Positions 53,158 through 62,208 of a stretch of 64,000 nt of DNA are shown here, piece by piece. Positions within the stretch are counted from its first letter, which is position 1, and every line of letters begins with the position of its first letter. Made by a program: the position numbers and the translations under genes. Source of the DNA: Bryobacteraceae bacterium (GTDB taxonomy: Bacteria; Acidobacteriota; Terriglobia; Bryobacterales; Bryobacteraceae); the NCBI GenBank assembly GCA_026129905.1, contig JAHCHE010000025.1, forward strand, positions 1-64,000, written 5' to 3'. The notes below the pieces were generated by a model that was not told where the DNA came from, searched no databases, and was given only the letters and a program-made list of their open reading frames with translations.

Positions 53158-54219
53158 ATGAAGAGACGAAAATTTCTTGGCGGAACGGTGGCGGGCGGCG
53201 TTGCCGCCGCGGGCGGCGCGGAGGCGGCGCCCTTGGCCCAGGCGCAGGGGACGCCGGGGAAGTTGCCGCCGAAAGTAACGCCGTCGGCGTACTCCAACCG
53301 GCGGGCGGGCTTCAGTCCCTTCACCGTGCCGGATTACTACGTCTATGCGGACGATCTGACGATCGAGCGCAACCAGCCCGGCAAGCCCCACAAGGGCAAG
53401 GCGCTGGCGGCCATTCAGGCGCACTCCGACGATATTCCCCTGTACGCCGGCGGCACGGTCGCCAAGCTCATCGACGAGGGCTACACCGGCTACCTCATCC
53501 GGTTGTCCAACGACGAGTCGTCGGGCACGACGCTCGGTCACGGGGTTGTGCAGAACGAGATTGACAACATCGGAGTGGCGAAGGCGCTCGGGTGCAAGAA
53601 GGCGTTCTCGTTTTACTATCGCAACCACCGCATGGACGACTGCGCGGAAGTGGAAATCCGCGCGCGCCTGATCTTCCTCTTCCGCCTGTTGCAGGTGGAC
53701 ACCATCGTCGCCATGGACCCCTACAACCACTATGAAGAGAACCCCGACCACCTGGTGGCGGCGCGGGCGGCGGAAGGCGCCTGCTGGATGGCCGGCGGCC
53801 GGAAGGACTATCCCGAGCATTACCGCGCCGGGCTGAAGCCGGCCTCGGTGAAGGAGAAGTACTACCATTCGCGCTCGCCGCAAGGGCACAACCTCATCAA
53901 CCGCGTGGTGGATATCGGTTCGTACATTGACGTCAAGGTGCAGTCGAACGTGGCGAACAAAGGCAAGGGGCCGGCGGGGGAGAACGGCGCCCGGCTGCGG
54001 CGGCAACTGGAACGCGAAGGCAGGCGGCTGCCGCTTCTGGGCGACACCGACGACAGCGCCAACGCCGCCTATATCAAGCGCTTTCTCATGGACGACTTCC
54101 GGGTTCTGGGAGAGCGGTTCGGCCTCGGGTACGCCGAAGCCTTCCGTTATATCGGCCCTGAGCCGAGTTATCGGGACACAATCCGGGCGTACGTGGACAA
54201 GAACGCGGTCAAGATATAA
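53158..54219 (+). CDS. Tat-exported PIG-L-family deacetylase
   Basis: A 353-residue protein with an AAGGAGCGGAG ribosome-binding region. A twin-arginine signal (MKRRKFLGGTVAGG) is present. The metal site of the PIG-L/LmbE fold reads AHSDDIPLYAGG instead of the usual AHPDDE, with the third ligand in NPDHLVAARAAEG. Known members remove acetyl groups from N-acetylglucosamine conjugates. The zinc-binding histidine and aspartates are kept, but the glutamate of PDDE is isoleucine. A paralogue follows after 15 bases. Confidence 0.85.
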   Translation: MKRRKFLGGTVAGGVAAAGGAEAAPLAQAQGTPGKLPPKVTPSAYSNRRAGFSPFTVPDYYVYADDLTIERNQPGKPHKGKALAAIQAHSDDIPLYAGGTVAKLIDEGYTGYLIRLSNDESSGTTLGHGVVQNEIDNIGVAKALGCKKAFSFYYRNHRMDDCAEVEIRARLIFLFRLLQVDTIVAMDPYNHYEENPDHLVAARAAEGACWMAGGRKDYPEHYRAGLKPASVKEKYYHSRSPQGHNLINRVVDIGSYIDVKVQSNVANKGKGPAGENGARLRRQLEREGRRLPLLGDTDDSANAAYIKRFLMDDFRVLGERFGLGYAEAFRYIGPEPSYRDTIRAYVDKNAVKI

Positions 54220-54234
54220 CGAGGAAGTACCCTG

Positions 54235-55161
54235 ATGAAAAAAAGCGTTATCAGAAAACGATCCCTCGGCGCGGCGCCGTTCAACCGGGCCGACATCGGC
54301 GGAATTATCATCGATAAAGACCAGCCGGGTCAGCCGCACAAGGGGAAAGTGTTCGCCGCCATTCACGCTCATCTGGACGATATCCCCTTCTACGCCGCGG
54401 GCCTCTGCGCCAAGCTGATCGGCGAGGGCTACACGGGCTACGTCCTCCGGACCAGCAACGACGAAAAGCGCGGCGGCGGAACCCCGGCCCAGAACATCCT
54501 CAGCAACGAGCAGGAGCACATCAAGATGGCCGAGGCGGTAGGGTTCAAAGAGGTCTTCGACCTCTATTATCAGAACCACGAAATGGACGGGATCTCCTCG
54601 CTCGATCTGCGCGGCCGAATCATTTTCATCCTCCGCCTGATCAAGGCGGACACGGTGATATCCTTCAACCCGTGGGGGCACGGCGAGGAAAATCCCGACC
54701 ACTGGGCCACCGGCCGGGCCGTGGAAGAGGCGGCGTGGATGTGCGGAATCGACACCGATTTCCACGAGCATCTCGAGGCGGGTATCCAGCCGCACCCGGT
54801 GCTGGAGCGCTACTATTTCCAGGCACGGCGCGGACAACCATATAACCGGGTAGTGGATATCGGCTCACACATTGAAAAGAAAATCGCCTCGCTTGTCGAG
54901 TGTAAGTCGCAGGGAGGCGGCAATTTCGGCTCGCAACTCCGGGCCCGCCTGGCCAAGGAGGGAAAACGGCTTCCGCTGCTCGGCAACGACGACCGCACCG
55001 CCGACCGGGAGTATGTCCGGCAGTTCCTTCTCGAGGATGAGCGGGAGGCCGGGCGGGAGTTCGGCCTCGAGTTCGCCGAACGGTTCTACTACATCGACCA
55101 GCGCCCGCCGGCGAAATCCAAGGTGGACGAATACGTCGAGCGGAACGCCGTCCCGCTGTGA
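54235..55161 (+). CDS. Cytoplasmic PIG-L-family deacetylase paralogue
   Basis: A 308-residue protein similar to its upstream neighbour over most of its length (shared GQPHKGKVFAAIHAHLDDIP, EGYTGYVLRTSNDEKRGG, GEENPDHWATGRAVEEA, ARLAKEGKRLPLLGNDD). It has no export signal. The metal motif is AHLDDIPFY, again with isoleucine for the usual glutamate. The pair clearly arose by duplication, one copy exported and one not. It is followed 17 bases later by a DNA ligase gene in the same direction. Confidence 0.87.
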   Translation: MKKSVIRKRSLGAAPFNRADIGGIIIDKDQPGQPHKGKVFAAIHAHLDDIPFYAAGLCAKLIGEGYTGYVLRTSNDEKRGGGTPAQNILSNEQEHIKMAEAVGFKEVFDLYYQNHEMDGISSLDLRGRIIFILRLIKADTVISFNPWGHGEENPDHWATGRAVEEAAWMCGIDTDFHEHLEAGIQPHPVLERYYFQARRGQPYNRVVDIGSHIEKKIASLVECKSQGGGNFGSQLRARLAKEGKRLPLLGNDDRTADREYVRQFLLEDEREAGREFGLEFAERFYYIDQRPPAKSKVDEYVERNAVPL

Positions 55162-55178
55162 GGCCACAATGAGAAGGG

Positions 55179-56810
55179 ATGCTGCGGTTCGCGCAAACGT
55201 GCGAGGCGATCGGCGCGTCGACGCGCAAGAACGAGAAGATACGGCTGGCGGCGGAGTACCTGCGTCCGCTTGAGATCGACGAGGCGGCGCGCGCGGCGGT
55301 ATTCTTCAGCGGGCGCCCGTTCGCACGGCGGGAAGAACGGGTGTTGTCCGTCGGCGGCGCGCTGATCTGGCAGACGATTTTTCGCCTGGCCGGCCGGCCG
55401 CCCGGGGAGATGGAATCGTCCTACCGCCGGCACGGGGATCTTGGAGCGATGACCGAAGAACTTCTGCGCGGGCGCTCCGCGTCCGGCGGCGTCTCGCTGA
55501 GCGAGGTCGCGCAGGCCTTCGAGACGCTCGCGGCGCGACGGGGTCCGGAGCAGAAACTGGCGGCGCTGGAAACGTTGCTGGGGCGGGCGGAACCCCTTGT
55601 CGCCAAGTACATCGTGAAGATCATCACCGGAGACTTACGCATTGGACTCAAGGAAAGCCTCGTCGAGGAGGCCATCGCGCACGCGTACGGACAGCCGGCA
55701 AGCAAGGTGCGCCGGGCCAACATGCTGACGGGCGACATCGGCGCGACGCTGGTCCTGGCCGCCGCCGGCGATCCGGACTCCGCCAGGATGAACCTCTTTC
55801 ACCCCATCGGCTTCATGCTGGCAACGACGGTGGAGTCGGCGTCCGAAGCCTTCGGGGAATTCGGCGGCGCCGGCCTGATGGAGGACAAGTATGACGGCAT
55901 TCGTGCGCAGGTTCACAAATCCGGGGAGAAGGTCAAGCTTTTCTCCCGAACGCTGGATGAATTGGTGGAATTCCACGAGCTTTATGCGCCGTTGGCCGAG
56001 TTGCCGGGGGAATTCATTCTCGACGGCGAGGTGGTCGGATGGCGCGACGGGCGCGCCCTCCCGTTCACCGAGTTGCAGCAGCGATTGGGCCGGAAGACGC
56101 CCGATCTATGGCTGCCGCTCGAAATCCCCGTGAGCTTCGTCGCCTTCGATCTCCTGTACCTTGACGGCGCCACGTTGATGGACCTGCCGCTGTCGGAGCG
56201 GCGGCCAAAGCTGGAGCAACTCCTCGCGGCCGGAACTGCGCCTTTCGTCCAGGCCGCGCCCGCGTCGCGCTGCGCCTCCGCGGAAGAGACGCAAGCCGCC
56301 TTCAACCGGGCGCTGGAGCGCGGCAACGAAGGACTGATGATCAAAGCGACGGACGCTCCTTACACGCCCGGCCGGCGCGGGCGGAAGTGGCTGAAGTGGA
56401 AGCAGCCGCTGGCGACGCTGGACGTTGTGGTGACGGCCGTCGAGTTCGGACACGGCAGACGTCACGGCGTGCTGTCGGACTACACGTTCGCCGTCCGAAG
56501 CGGCGACCGGCTGGTGAACATCGGCAAGGCCTATTCGGGACTCACGGACAAGGAAATTGCCGAATATACGAGTTATTTCCTGGAACACACCGTCGACGAC
56601 CAGGGATTCCGCCGGATTGTCGAACCGGCCCTCGTGCTGGAGGTCGCCTTCAACAACGTACAGCGGTCGAACCGCCATGAAAGCGGCTATGCCTTGCGCT
56701 TTCCGAGAATCGTACGCCTGCGGCCCGACAAGACGCCGGCGGATATCGATACGCTGGAAACCGTCCGCCGGATCCACGAACGGCAGACCGTAGGCAACTC
56801 CCCCGGCTAG
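55179..56810 (+). CDS. ATP-dependent DNA ligase
   Basis: A 543-residue protein. The N-terminal domain (about 1-200) matches archaeal/eukaryal-type ligase DNA-binding domains (LLGRAEPLVAKYIVKIITGD, LRIGLKESLVEEAIAHAYG). The nucleotidyltransferase motif is EDKYDGIRAQ with the adenylated Lys237, followed by LFSRTLDEL, EFILDGEVVGW, EGLMIKATDAPY and KWLKWKQ. It seals DNA nicks using ATP; bacteria usually keep such an enzyme beside the NAD-dependent LigA, often for repair. The ATG at 55179 follows GAGAAGGG. Confidence 0.93.
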   Translation: MLRFAQTCEAIGASTRKNEKIRLAAEYLRPLEIDEAARAAVFFSGRPFARREERVLSVGGALIWQTIFRLAGRPPGEMESSYRRHGDLGAMTEELLRGRSASGGVSLSEVAQAFETLAARRGPEQKLAALETLLGRAEPLVAKYIVKIITGDLRIGLKESLVEEAIAHAYGQPASKVRRANMLTGDIGATLVLAAAGDPDSARMNLFHPIGFMLATTVESASEAFGEFGGAGLMEDKYDGIRAQVHKSGEKVKLFSRTLDELVEFHELYAPLAELPGEFILDGEVVGWRDGRALPFTELQQRLGRKTPDLWLPLEIPVSFVAFDLLYLDGATLMDLPLSERRPKLEQLLAAGTAPFVQAAPASRCASAEETQAAFNRALERGNEGLMIKATDAPYTPGRRGRKWLKWKQPLATLDVVVTAVEFGHGRRHGVLSDYTFAVRSGDRLVNIGKAYSGLTDKEIAEYTSYFLEHTVDDQGFRRIVEPALVLEVAFNNVQRSNRHESGYALRFPRIVRLRPDKTPADIDTLETVRRIHERQTVGNSPG

Positions 56811-58090
56811 CCGGCGCCGGGCCGCGCCGCCGCGAAGCGTACCCCGCGCATCGCCAGCCGTTCGATCAGATGCGCCGCCACGGCCAGGGATCCTCTAGGC
56901 GTGGCTTGGGCGAGGCGGCGGCATGTGGAGCGAATTTCGTCCGATCCGAGCAAGCGCCGAAGAGTCCGCGCCGCCGTCGAGGTCCGGTAGGCGGCGGGAA
57001 GCAGCGTGAGTCCAGCGCCGAGCCGTTCCACGCGCACCGCGTTATCGGGCTGGTCGTGCGCATAGGGGACCACGAGCTGAGGAATTCCGGCGGCGAATGC
57101 CTGCGCGGTGGTCCCGATGCCTCCGTGATGAACCAGCGCCGCCGCTCGCGGAAGCGCCAGGCTGAACGGAACGTAAGAAAAGGATCGGATCGAGCCTGGC
57201 AAACTGGGCGGAAGCTGTTCCGGAAATTGCGTGAGAAAAACGGCGCGCAAGCCCAGAATTGCCACCGCTTCGGCGGATACTCGGAAGAAGTCCCTTGCTT
57301 GCGTCATGGCGGAGCCGGCGGTGAAGACCACAGGCGGCTCGCCGTCTCGCAGGAATTCCTCCAGTTCGTCCGGAACGCCGCGCGCTTCGCTTTCGTCGTA
57401 CAGAGGGAATCCCGCCAGACGCATGTTCGGCGGCCAGTCCGGCTGGACCGGCCCGAACCACTCCGGAAAGAGGCCGATTACCAACTGGGGCGAGTGAATC
57501 CAGCCGTTGAACAAACGCCGAACCGACGGCAGGCCAAGCTCCGATCGAAACCGATTGACCTCAGGGGCGAGCGCCCTGTCGATGACGAAACGGTCCACTA
57601 CCCGGAAAAAAAGCCGCTTGAGCGGCCGGGGCACAACGTTCATCACGTCGGGTATTCCGATGGCGGCCGTTTGATAATAGCTCCGGATTATCGCGGGTTG
57701 GAGATGAATTGTGGCCAGTGACGCCCCGAGTTTGTCCTGCGCCACGCGCGCCCCGAGCGCCGTGGCGGCCGCCACGACGACCATGTCGTCTGAGCCGAGC
57801 GACCGCTCGATCCACTCGTATACCGGCCGCAACGACGGCAGCATGAGGCGGCGCGCGATCACGCCGAAAGCCCGCCTGGACTTCCACAGGTCCGGATCGT
57901 TCAGCGCCTCGAAATAGTCCTGCTCGGTCCCCAGCGGAAAGAAGCCAAACCCATGGCGCTCCGCCACCCGGCGGAAAACCGGGCTCGCGGCGAACTCAAC
58001 TTCGTGGCCGCGGCTTCGTAACGCGATGCCCAGCGCCGCCATCGGGTGCACGTCGCCCGCGCTCCCCATCCCCAGTACCAATGCCCTCAT
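56807..58090 (-). CDS. GT1/UGT-type glycosyltransferase
   Basis: A 427-residue protein. The N-terminal Rossmann domain begins LGMGSAGDVHPMAALGIAL and the C-terminal nucleotide-sugar domain has the UGT-like LVHHGGIGTTAQAFAAGIPQ and VPYAHDQPDNAVRVERLGAG. Close relatives glycosylate natural products, sterols or lipids, for example rhamnosyltransferases. The acceptor is unknown and no biosynthetic cluster surrounds it. Its stop overlaps the end of the ligase gene by four bases in convergent orientation. Confidence 0.9.
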   Translation of the reverse strand: MRALVLGMGSAGDVHPMAALGIALRSRGHEVEFAASPVFRRVAERHGFGFFPLGTEQDYFEALNDPDLWKSRRAFGVIARRLMLPSLRPVYEWIERSLGSDDMVVVAAATALGARVAQDKLGASLATIHLQPAIIRSYYQTAAIGIPDVMNVVPRPLKRLFFRVVDRFVIDRALAPEVNRFRSELGLPSVRRLFNGWIHSPQLVIGLFPEWFGPVQPDWPPNMRLAGFPLYDESEARGVPDELEEFLRDGEPPVVFTAGSAMTQARDFFRVSAEAVAILGLRAVFLTQFPEQLPPSLPGSIRSFSYVPFSLALPRAAALVHHGGIGTTAQAFAAGIPQLVVPYAHDQPDNAVRVERLGAGLTLLPAAYRTSTAARTLRRLLGSDEIRSTCRRLAQATPRGSLAVAAHLIERLAMRGVRFAAARPGAG

Positions 58091-58122
58091 GAATCAAAGA
58101 TAGCAGCGGCAAGCGCAGCCGC

Positions 58123-58320
58123 TCAGGAAGGCGTTCTTGGGGTTCGAAGCTGAAAATATCCGAGCAAGACGAATCCGATCGCGATGACCAAGCGAAGAAC
58201 CGTCAGAGCCGGCCGCCCTCCCAGCAGGAACGACCGGACCGTCAGAGCAAGGAAGCCGGCCGCGATGCAGAAATACCAGACGGCGAACCAGTGAGAGCGG
58301 GACCAGCGTCGTATATCCAC
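58123..58320 (-). CDS. Small two-helix membrane protein
   Basis: A 65-residue reading with a GTG start. Two hydrophobic segments (WFAVWYFCIAAGFLALTV and LTVLRLVIAIGFVLLGYF) joined by a short positively charged loop suggest a small inner-membrane protein. I recognise no family. The start lacks a well-placed ribosome-binding site, so the gene is only plausible. Confidence 0.4.
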   Translation of the reverse strand: MDIRRWSRSHWFAVWYFCIAAGFLALTVRSFLLGGRPALTVLRLVIAIGFVLLGYFQLRTPRTPS

Positions 58321-58390
58321 GTAACCGGGCCGGAGCCTCCTCCTGCCCCCAGCTTACCAACGCGCCTCGCGCGCGGCTCTCCCGCGCCGC

Positions 58391-59668
58391 TCAGCGAAAC
58401 TGCGCCAGCAGCGCGCCCGTCTGCCGCAGCAGGCTATACCGGGCAAGTTCCAGTTGCTGGCGCGCGGCGTGGAAAGCGATCCACTTCTCGTTCTCCAAGT
58501 AGCGCGCCGCTTCCACATCCCGCAACGAGGCCCGCCCCTCCTCCATCCTGGCCAGCAGGACGCCCACGTCTTCGCGCGCCAGGTCCAGGTCCAGCCGGGC
58601 GACCTCGGCCGCCGCCTCGGCCTTTCTCACGTCCCGAAACCCGCCGCGGGCATCGCCGGCGACCCGGGTTCGCGCCGACTCGAGTTCCGAGCGCAACCGT
58701 TGCACATCCAGCTCGGCCTGCGCGGCGCGCGCGCCCGCCGCGCGTCCCGTGTACAGCGGGACCTCGAACGACACGCCGATTTGTCCGTTGTGCCGCTGAA
58801 ACGTCCGGTAGAAATCCTCGTAATTGTTGAAGCGTCCCAGCAGCGCGTATTGGCCGATCAGGTTAAGCTTCGGCAGTCTCTCCGCCCGGGCGGCCTTCAC
58901 ATCCCAACCTTTCACCGCCAGCGCCGATTCGATCTTGCGAATGCCCGCGTTGTCCTCCAGCGCCGCCTGGGCCGCCGCGTCCTCCGTATCGGGGAGAGAT
59001 GGCCGGGGCCGTTCCTCGCCCGCGGCGCCAACGCGATCTCCAGCCGGCAGGCCGAGAACCGACGCTAACGCCGTTTCCACGCCCTCGAGGTCCAGGCCGT
59101 ATGCCGAGGCGCGCTGGCGGACGCGAGCCAGATCGAGTTCCGCCCGCTTGACCTCCACCGGCAACTCGCGGCCTTCCTCCACCCTGAGGCGCACGGCCGC
59201 CGCCACCCGTTCGAGCCCCTCCGTCTGGGCCCGCGCCAGTTGCGTCTCGCGAGCCAATCGCTCGGCTCGCAAGTAAAGCTCCACAGTCCGCAGGGCAACC
59301 TCGTCGCGCTTTGCGTCGGCGTCCAGGCCGGCGCTGTTCGCGCTTTCCCTGGCCTGCGCCAGGCGGAACGAGGCGGGCCGGTCCACGATGGAGGCGAATG
59401 CCTGCGCTTGCACGATCGAGGGAACCGAGCCGCCTACGCTGAGCGGGATGCCGTGCGTGTACGCCATGCCGCTGCCGGCGAACACCTTGGGTATAAAAGG
59501 ATCGCGCGCCAGCGTCACCTGGTGCGCCGCTTTCTGCTCGTCGATCCGGGCCATGACGACGTCGGGATTCTGCTCCACCGCCCGGCGGACTGCCTCGGCG
59601 AGCGTCATGGTGTGGACCTCCGCCGCCAGGCTGGCGGCCGCGGCCAAAGCGAGACTCATCCTGAACAT
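58391..59668 (-). CDS. TolC-like outer membrane efflux protein
   Basis: A 425-residue protein with a signal peptide (MFRMSLALAAAASLAAEV) and a GGAGATCCC ribosome-binding site. Two long heptad-rich helical regions typical of TolC-family proteins are visible (LTLAEAVRRAVEQNPDVVMA-type start, then ARTRVAGDARGGFRDVRKAE near the end). It would form the outer-membrane channel of an efflux or secretion system. No inner-membrane pump or adaptor gene is adjacent; it lies 37 bases after a TPR gene, which is probably co-transcribed. Confidence 0.88.
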   Translation of the reverse strand: MFRMSLALAAAASLAAEVHTMTLAEAVRRAVEQNPDVVMARIDEQKAAHQVTLARDPFIPKVFAGSGMAYTHGIPLSVGGSVPSIVQAQAFASIVDRPASFRLAQARESANSAGLDADAKRDEVALRTVELYLRAERLARETQLARAQTEGLERVAAAVRLRVEEGRELPVEVKRAELDLARVRQRASAYGLDLEGVETALASVLGLPAGDRVGAAGEERPRPSLPDTEDAAAQAALEDNAGIRKIESALAVKGWDVKAARAERLPKLNLIGQYALLGRFNNYEDFYRTFQRHNGQIGVSFEVPLYTGRAAGARAAQAELDVQRLRSELESARTRVAGDARGGFRDVRKAEAAAEVARLDLDLAREDVGVLLARMEEGRASLRDVEAARYLENEKWIAFHAARQQLELARYSLLRQTGALLAQFR

Positions 59669-59705
59669 GGGATCTCCACAGTCTTGGTTTCGCGCAAATG
59701 CGATC

Positions 59706-60557
59706 TCAACCGCCGCCGGCCCGGCGCAGCAACTCTTCCGCTTCGCGGCGGGGCGGGTTGTCCGGAGTCAACTCCGCGGTCAGGTACCGTTCCAGCAGGC
59801 GGCGCGCTTCCGCCAGGTCGCGTTTCGCCTGAATCAAGGCGCTGGCGCGGGCGAAAAGCGCTTCCGGATCGTCCGGCGCCGTCCGCAAGGCTTTCCGGAA
59901 CAAAGCGTCGCTCTCCTCGTACCCGCCGCGTTCGGCCAGGTACGACGCCAGGTCAAGCAGCCGGCCCGCCTTATCCGGCGCAAGCTCGGCCGCCCGGCGG
60001 AAATGTTGTTCGGCGGCGGCGAAATCGTTTCGTTTCTTGGCGAGTTGCGCTTGGATATAGTGATATTGCGGCGGGTCCAGGTCTTTGATCCGTTCCGCGA
60101 TTCCGGCCGCTTTCTCCACTCCGCCGCCGAGAAATCCCGGCGCGTCGAGATAATACGAAAAAAGATCGCTTAACGCCTCGACGTTATTCGGGGCGAGTTC
60201 CACCGCTTTTTCGAACGCTTTCCGGCATTGAGAGGCGTACCTGGGCGCGGTCAGAAAACTGGAGGTCTCCGCGCGCCGCCCGTAGGCCTTCCCCAACCAG
60301 TTCCAATAATGGGCGTTCCCGGGTTCCGCTTCCACTGCGCGCTCCAGCCATTCCGTGCTGTCCTTGAACTCGCCTTTGCGGTAATGGATCTTTCCGGCCA
60401 GCGCGAACGTGACCGCCGTCTTGGCCTCAACGTTAGCCAGCGCCTGGAGCGCCTCGTGGTAGCGAGTCTTCTGGTACAGTGCGGCGGCGCGCTCCAGGGG
60501 GGCGTCCGCGGCCCCCAGCGCCGAAGCTAACACAAAGATGCCAAAGGCTTTACGCAT
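59706..60557 (-). CDS. Exported TPR protein
   Basis: A 283-residue protein with a signal peptide (MRKAFGIFVLASALGAADA). Tetratricopeptide-type repeats follow, for example ALYQKTRYHEALQALANVEA, KIHYRKGEFKDSTEWLERAV, CRKAFEKAVELAPNNVEAL and AEQHFRRAAELAPDKAGRLL. It is likely a periplasmic scaffold, possibly linked to the downstream TolC-like protein with which it shares orientation. Confidence 0.85.
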   Translation of the reverse strand: MRKAFGIFVLASALGAADAPLERAAALYQKTRYHEALQALANVEAKTAVTFALAGKIHYRKGEFKDSTEWLERAVEAEPGNAHYWNWLGKAYGRRAETSSFLTAPRYASQCRKAFEKAVELAPNNVEALSDLFSYYLDAPGFLGGGVEKAAGIAERIKDLDPPQYHYIQAQLAKKRNDFAAAEQHFRRAAELAPDKAGRLLDLASYLAERGGYEESDALFRKALRTAPDDPEALFARASALIQAKRDLAEARRLLERYLTAELTPDNPPRREAEELLRRAGGG

Positions 60558-60653
60558 TCTGCCGAACGTCCTTCATTATATTGGACGCGCCTCGGCCCGT
60601 GCTCGTTCTTCAACCGATCGCCGGCAAGACAGCTCTGCGCGAGATCCCGTCCT

Positions 60654-61634
60654 CTACCCCGCGCCTAACGGCGCTCGTCCGGTTACAGCGGCGGCCGCGG
60701 CCGGATTCGCGGCCATGCCGAGACGATTCAGAAGTTCCAGGATCGCCCGATTCAGGAAATCGATGTGTTCCGCGTCGATGGCGTCCAACTCCAGCCCGGC
60801 GTCACGGACGCCTGTCCGTTGCAGCGCGCCTCTGGCTTCCAGCAGCCTTTTCTCGGCGTGATGAAACAGTTCCAGGTTCTGAAGGCTGAACACGATTTGC
60901 GGGAGAATGCCGGCGAATACCTCGTAGGCGGCTTCCCGTTTTCCGTCGCGCGCCAGCCGGAACGCGCGGTCCAGCAGGTCGGTGAGCGCCAGCCCCGGCA
61001 TCACGCCGCAGATCCCTGTCCTCGCCAGCTCCAGCGTGTACATTCCTCCCCAGCCCTCGATGACGCCGACTTCCTCATGCGTCAGGCGCCGGATCGCCTC
61101 CACTTTCGCCGCCATCATCGCTTCCTCCAGCTTCACGTAGCGGAAGTGCGGAAATTCATTGTGCAGCGCGGCTACAAACGCCGGCGTCAGGGTTGGTCCG
61201 CCCGGATTGAAATCCTGGATGATCAGCGGAATGTCGATAGCATTCAGAATCTTTGCGAAGTACCGGCGGAGGTCGCTTTCGCGCAGCGGAAACAGCCGCG
61301 GCGCGGCGGCTGAGATGGCTGCCGCGCCGTTCTGTCGGCAGCGGACGGCTGCTCGCGCGGCCGAAACGGCGCCTGGATAGTTCACCTGCCCGATCACCGG
61401 AATCCGTCCGGCGGCGTGGCGCGCCGCTTCACTTACCAGGTTGTCGCGCTCTTCCTCGGACAACTTGTAAAATTCACTCGCGTACGCCGGCAGGCAGATG
61501 GCGCACGCCCCCGCGGCGATCGCAAAGTCGATCAGACGGGGTAACTGGTCCCATGCGATCCCTTCATCGGGCGCGAACGGCGTGGGGATGATCGGTACAA
61601 TCCCATCGATTCTGAACGGCGCTTCGGGCTGCAT
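60654..61634 (-). CDS. DapA-family aldolase/lyase lacking the catalytic tyrosine
   Basis: A 326-residue protein from the ATG at 61634 (MQPEAPFRIDGIVPIIPTPF), which has AGGA eight bases upstream; ATG 61652 is an alternative. The dihydrodipicolinate synthase/N-acetylneuraminate lyase fold is clear, with the Schiff-base lysine in FRYVKLEEAMMAAK. Where DapA has the catalytic Tyr in YNVP, this protein has DFNPGG, so it is not ordinary DapA. It probably cleaves or condenses a 2-oxo acid of unknown identity. It is divergent from ridA across 171 bases. Confidence 0.85.
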   Translation of the reverse strand: MQPEAPFRIDGIVPIIPTPFAPDEGIAWDQLPRLIDFAIAAGACAICLPAYASEFYKLSEEERDNLVSEAARHAAGRIPVIGQVNYPGAVSAARAAVRCRQNGAAAISAAAPRLFPLRESDLRRYFAKILNAIDIPLIIQDFNPGGPTLTPAFVAALHNEFPHFRYVKLEEAMMAAKVEAIRRLTHEEVGVIEGWGGMYTLELARTGICGVMPGLALTDLLDRAFRLARDGKREAAYEVFAGILPQIVFSLQNLELFHHAEKRLLEARGALQRTGVRDAGLELDAIDAEHIDFLNRAILELLNRLGMAANPAAAAAVTGRAPLGAG

Positions 61635-61805
61635 CGTTGATTCCTGGTTCATTGCGTTCGGGCAGTAGCGGGCCGCGCGAGGCAACGGCGCGCACGATTT
61701 CAGGCGGCCTCGCGTCCCCTCAGTTTACCTCCGGGCTCGCTCCCGTCAACCGGGTGGTTCATTGGACCTATTGCGCCGCGCTCTTCGTTGGGAGAGAATT
61801 CCGGC

Positions 61806-62189
61806 ATGGCAAAGACCGAAATCAAACACCCCGATAAAAAGGTCTCCACCGGCGCGTACTCCGCCGGCGTCGCCGCGGATGGATGGCTCTTCATCAGCGG
61901 CCAGGGTCCGCTCGATCTCAACACCGGCGAAGTCGTCGAGGGAACGATCGAAGAGCAAACCCGCCTTACCCTCGAGCACATCGGCAGGATCCTCCAGGCC
62001 GCCGGTTGCGGGTTTGAAGACGTCGTCAAGTGTACCTGCCATCTGCGCGACATCGATGACTTCGAAGCATTCAACGCCGTTTATGCAAGTTTCTTTACCG
62101 GCGTTCGGCCGGCCCGGACGACCGTGCAGTCCGTGCTTTGGGGAACAATTAAGGTGGAAATCGACGCTATCGCCCGTCTTCGCGCTTGA
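61806..62189 (+). CDS. RidA-family protein
   Basis: A 127-residue protein from the ATG at 61806 (MAKTEIKHPDKKVSTGAYS). The RidA/YjgF/UK114 family features are present: LFISGQGPLDLNTGE, TLEHIGRILQAAGCGFEDVV and the conserved arginine in VRPARTTVQ. RidA enzymes hydrolyse reactive enamines or imines formed by pyridoxal-phosphate enzymes. It precedes the dehydrogenase gene by 19 bases, so both probably belong to one catabolic unit. Confidence 0.93.
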   Translation: MAKTEIKHPDKKVSTGAYSAGVAADGWLFISGQGPLDLNTGEVVEGTIEEQTRLTLEHIGRILQAAGCGFEDVVKCTCHLRDIDDFEAFNAVYASFFTGVRPARTTVQSVLWGTIKVEIDAIARLRA

Positions 62190-62208
62190 AAATGGAAGGG
62201 ATTCCAAG

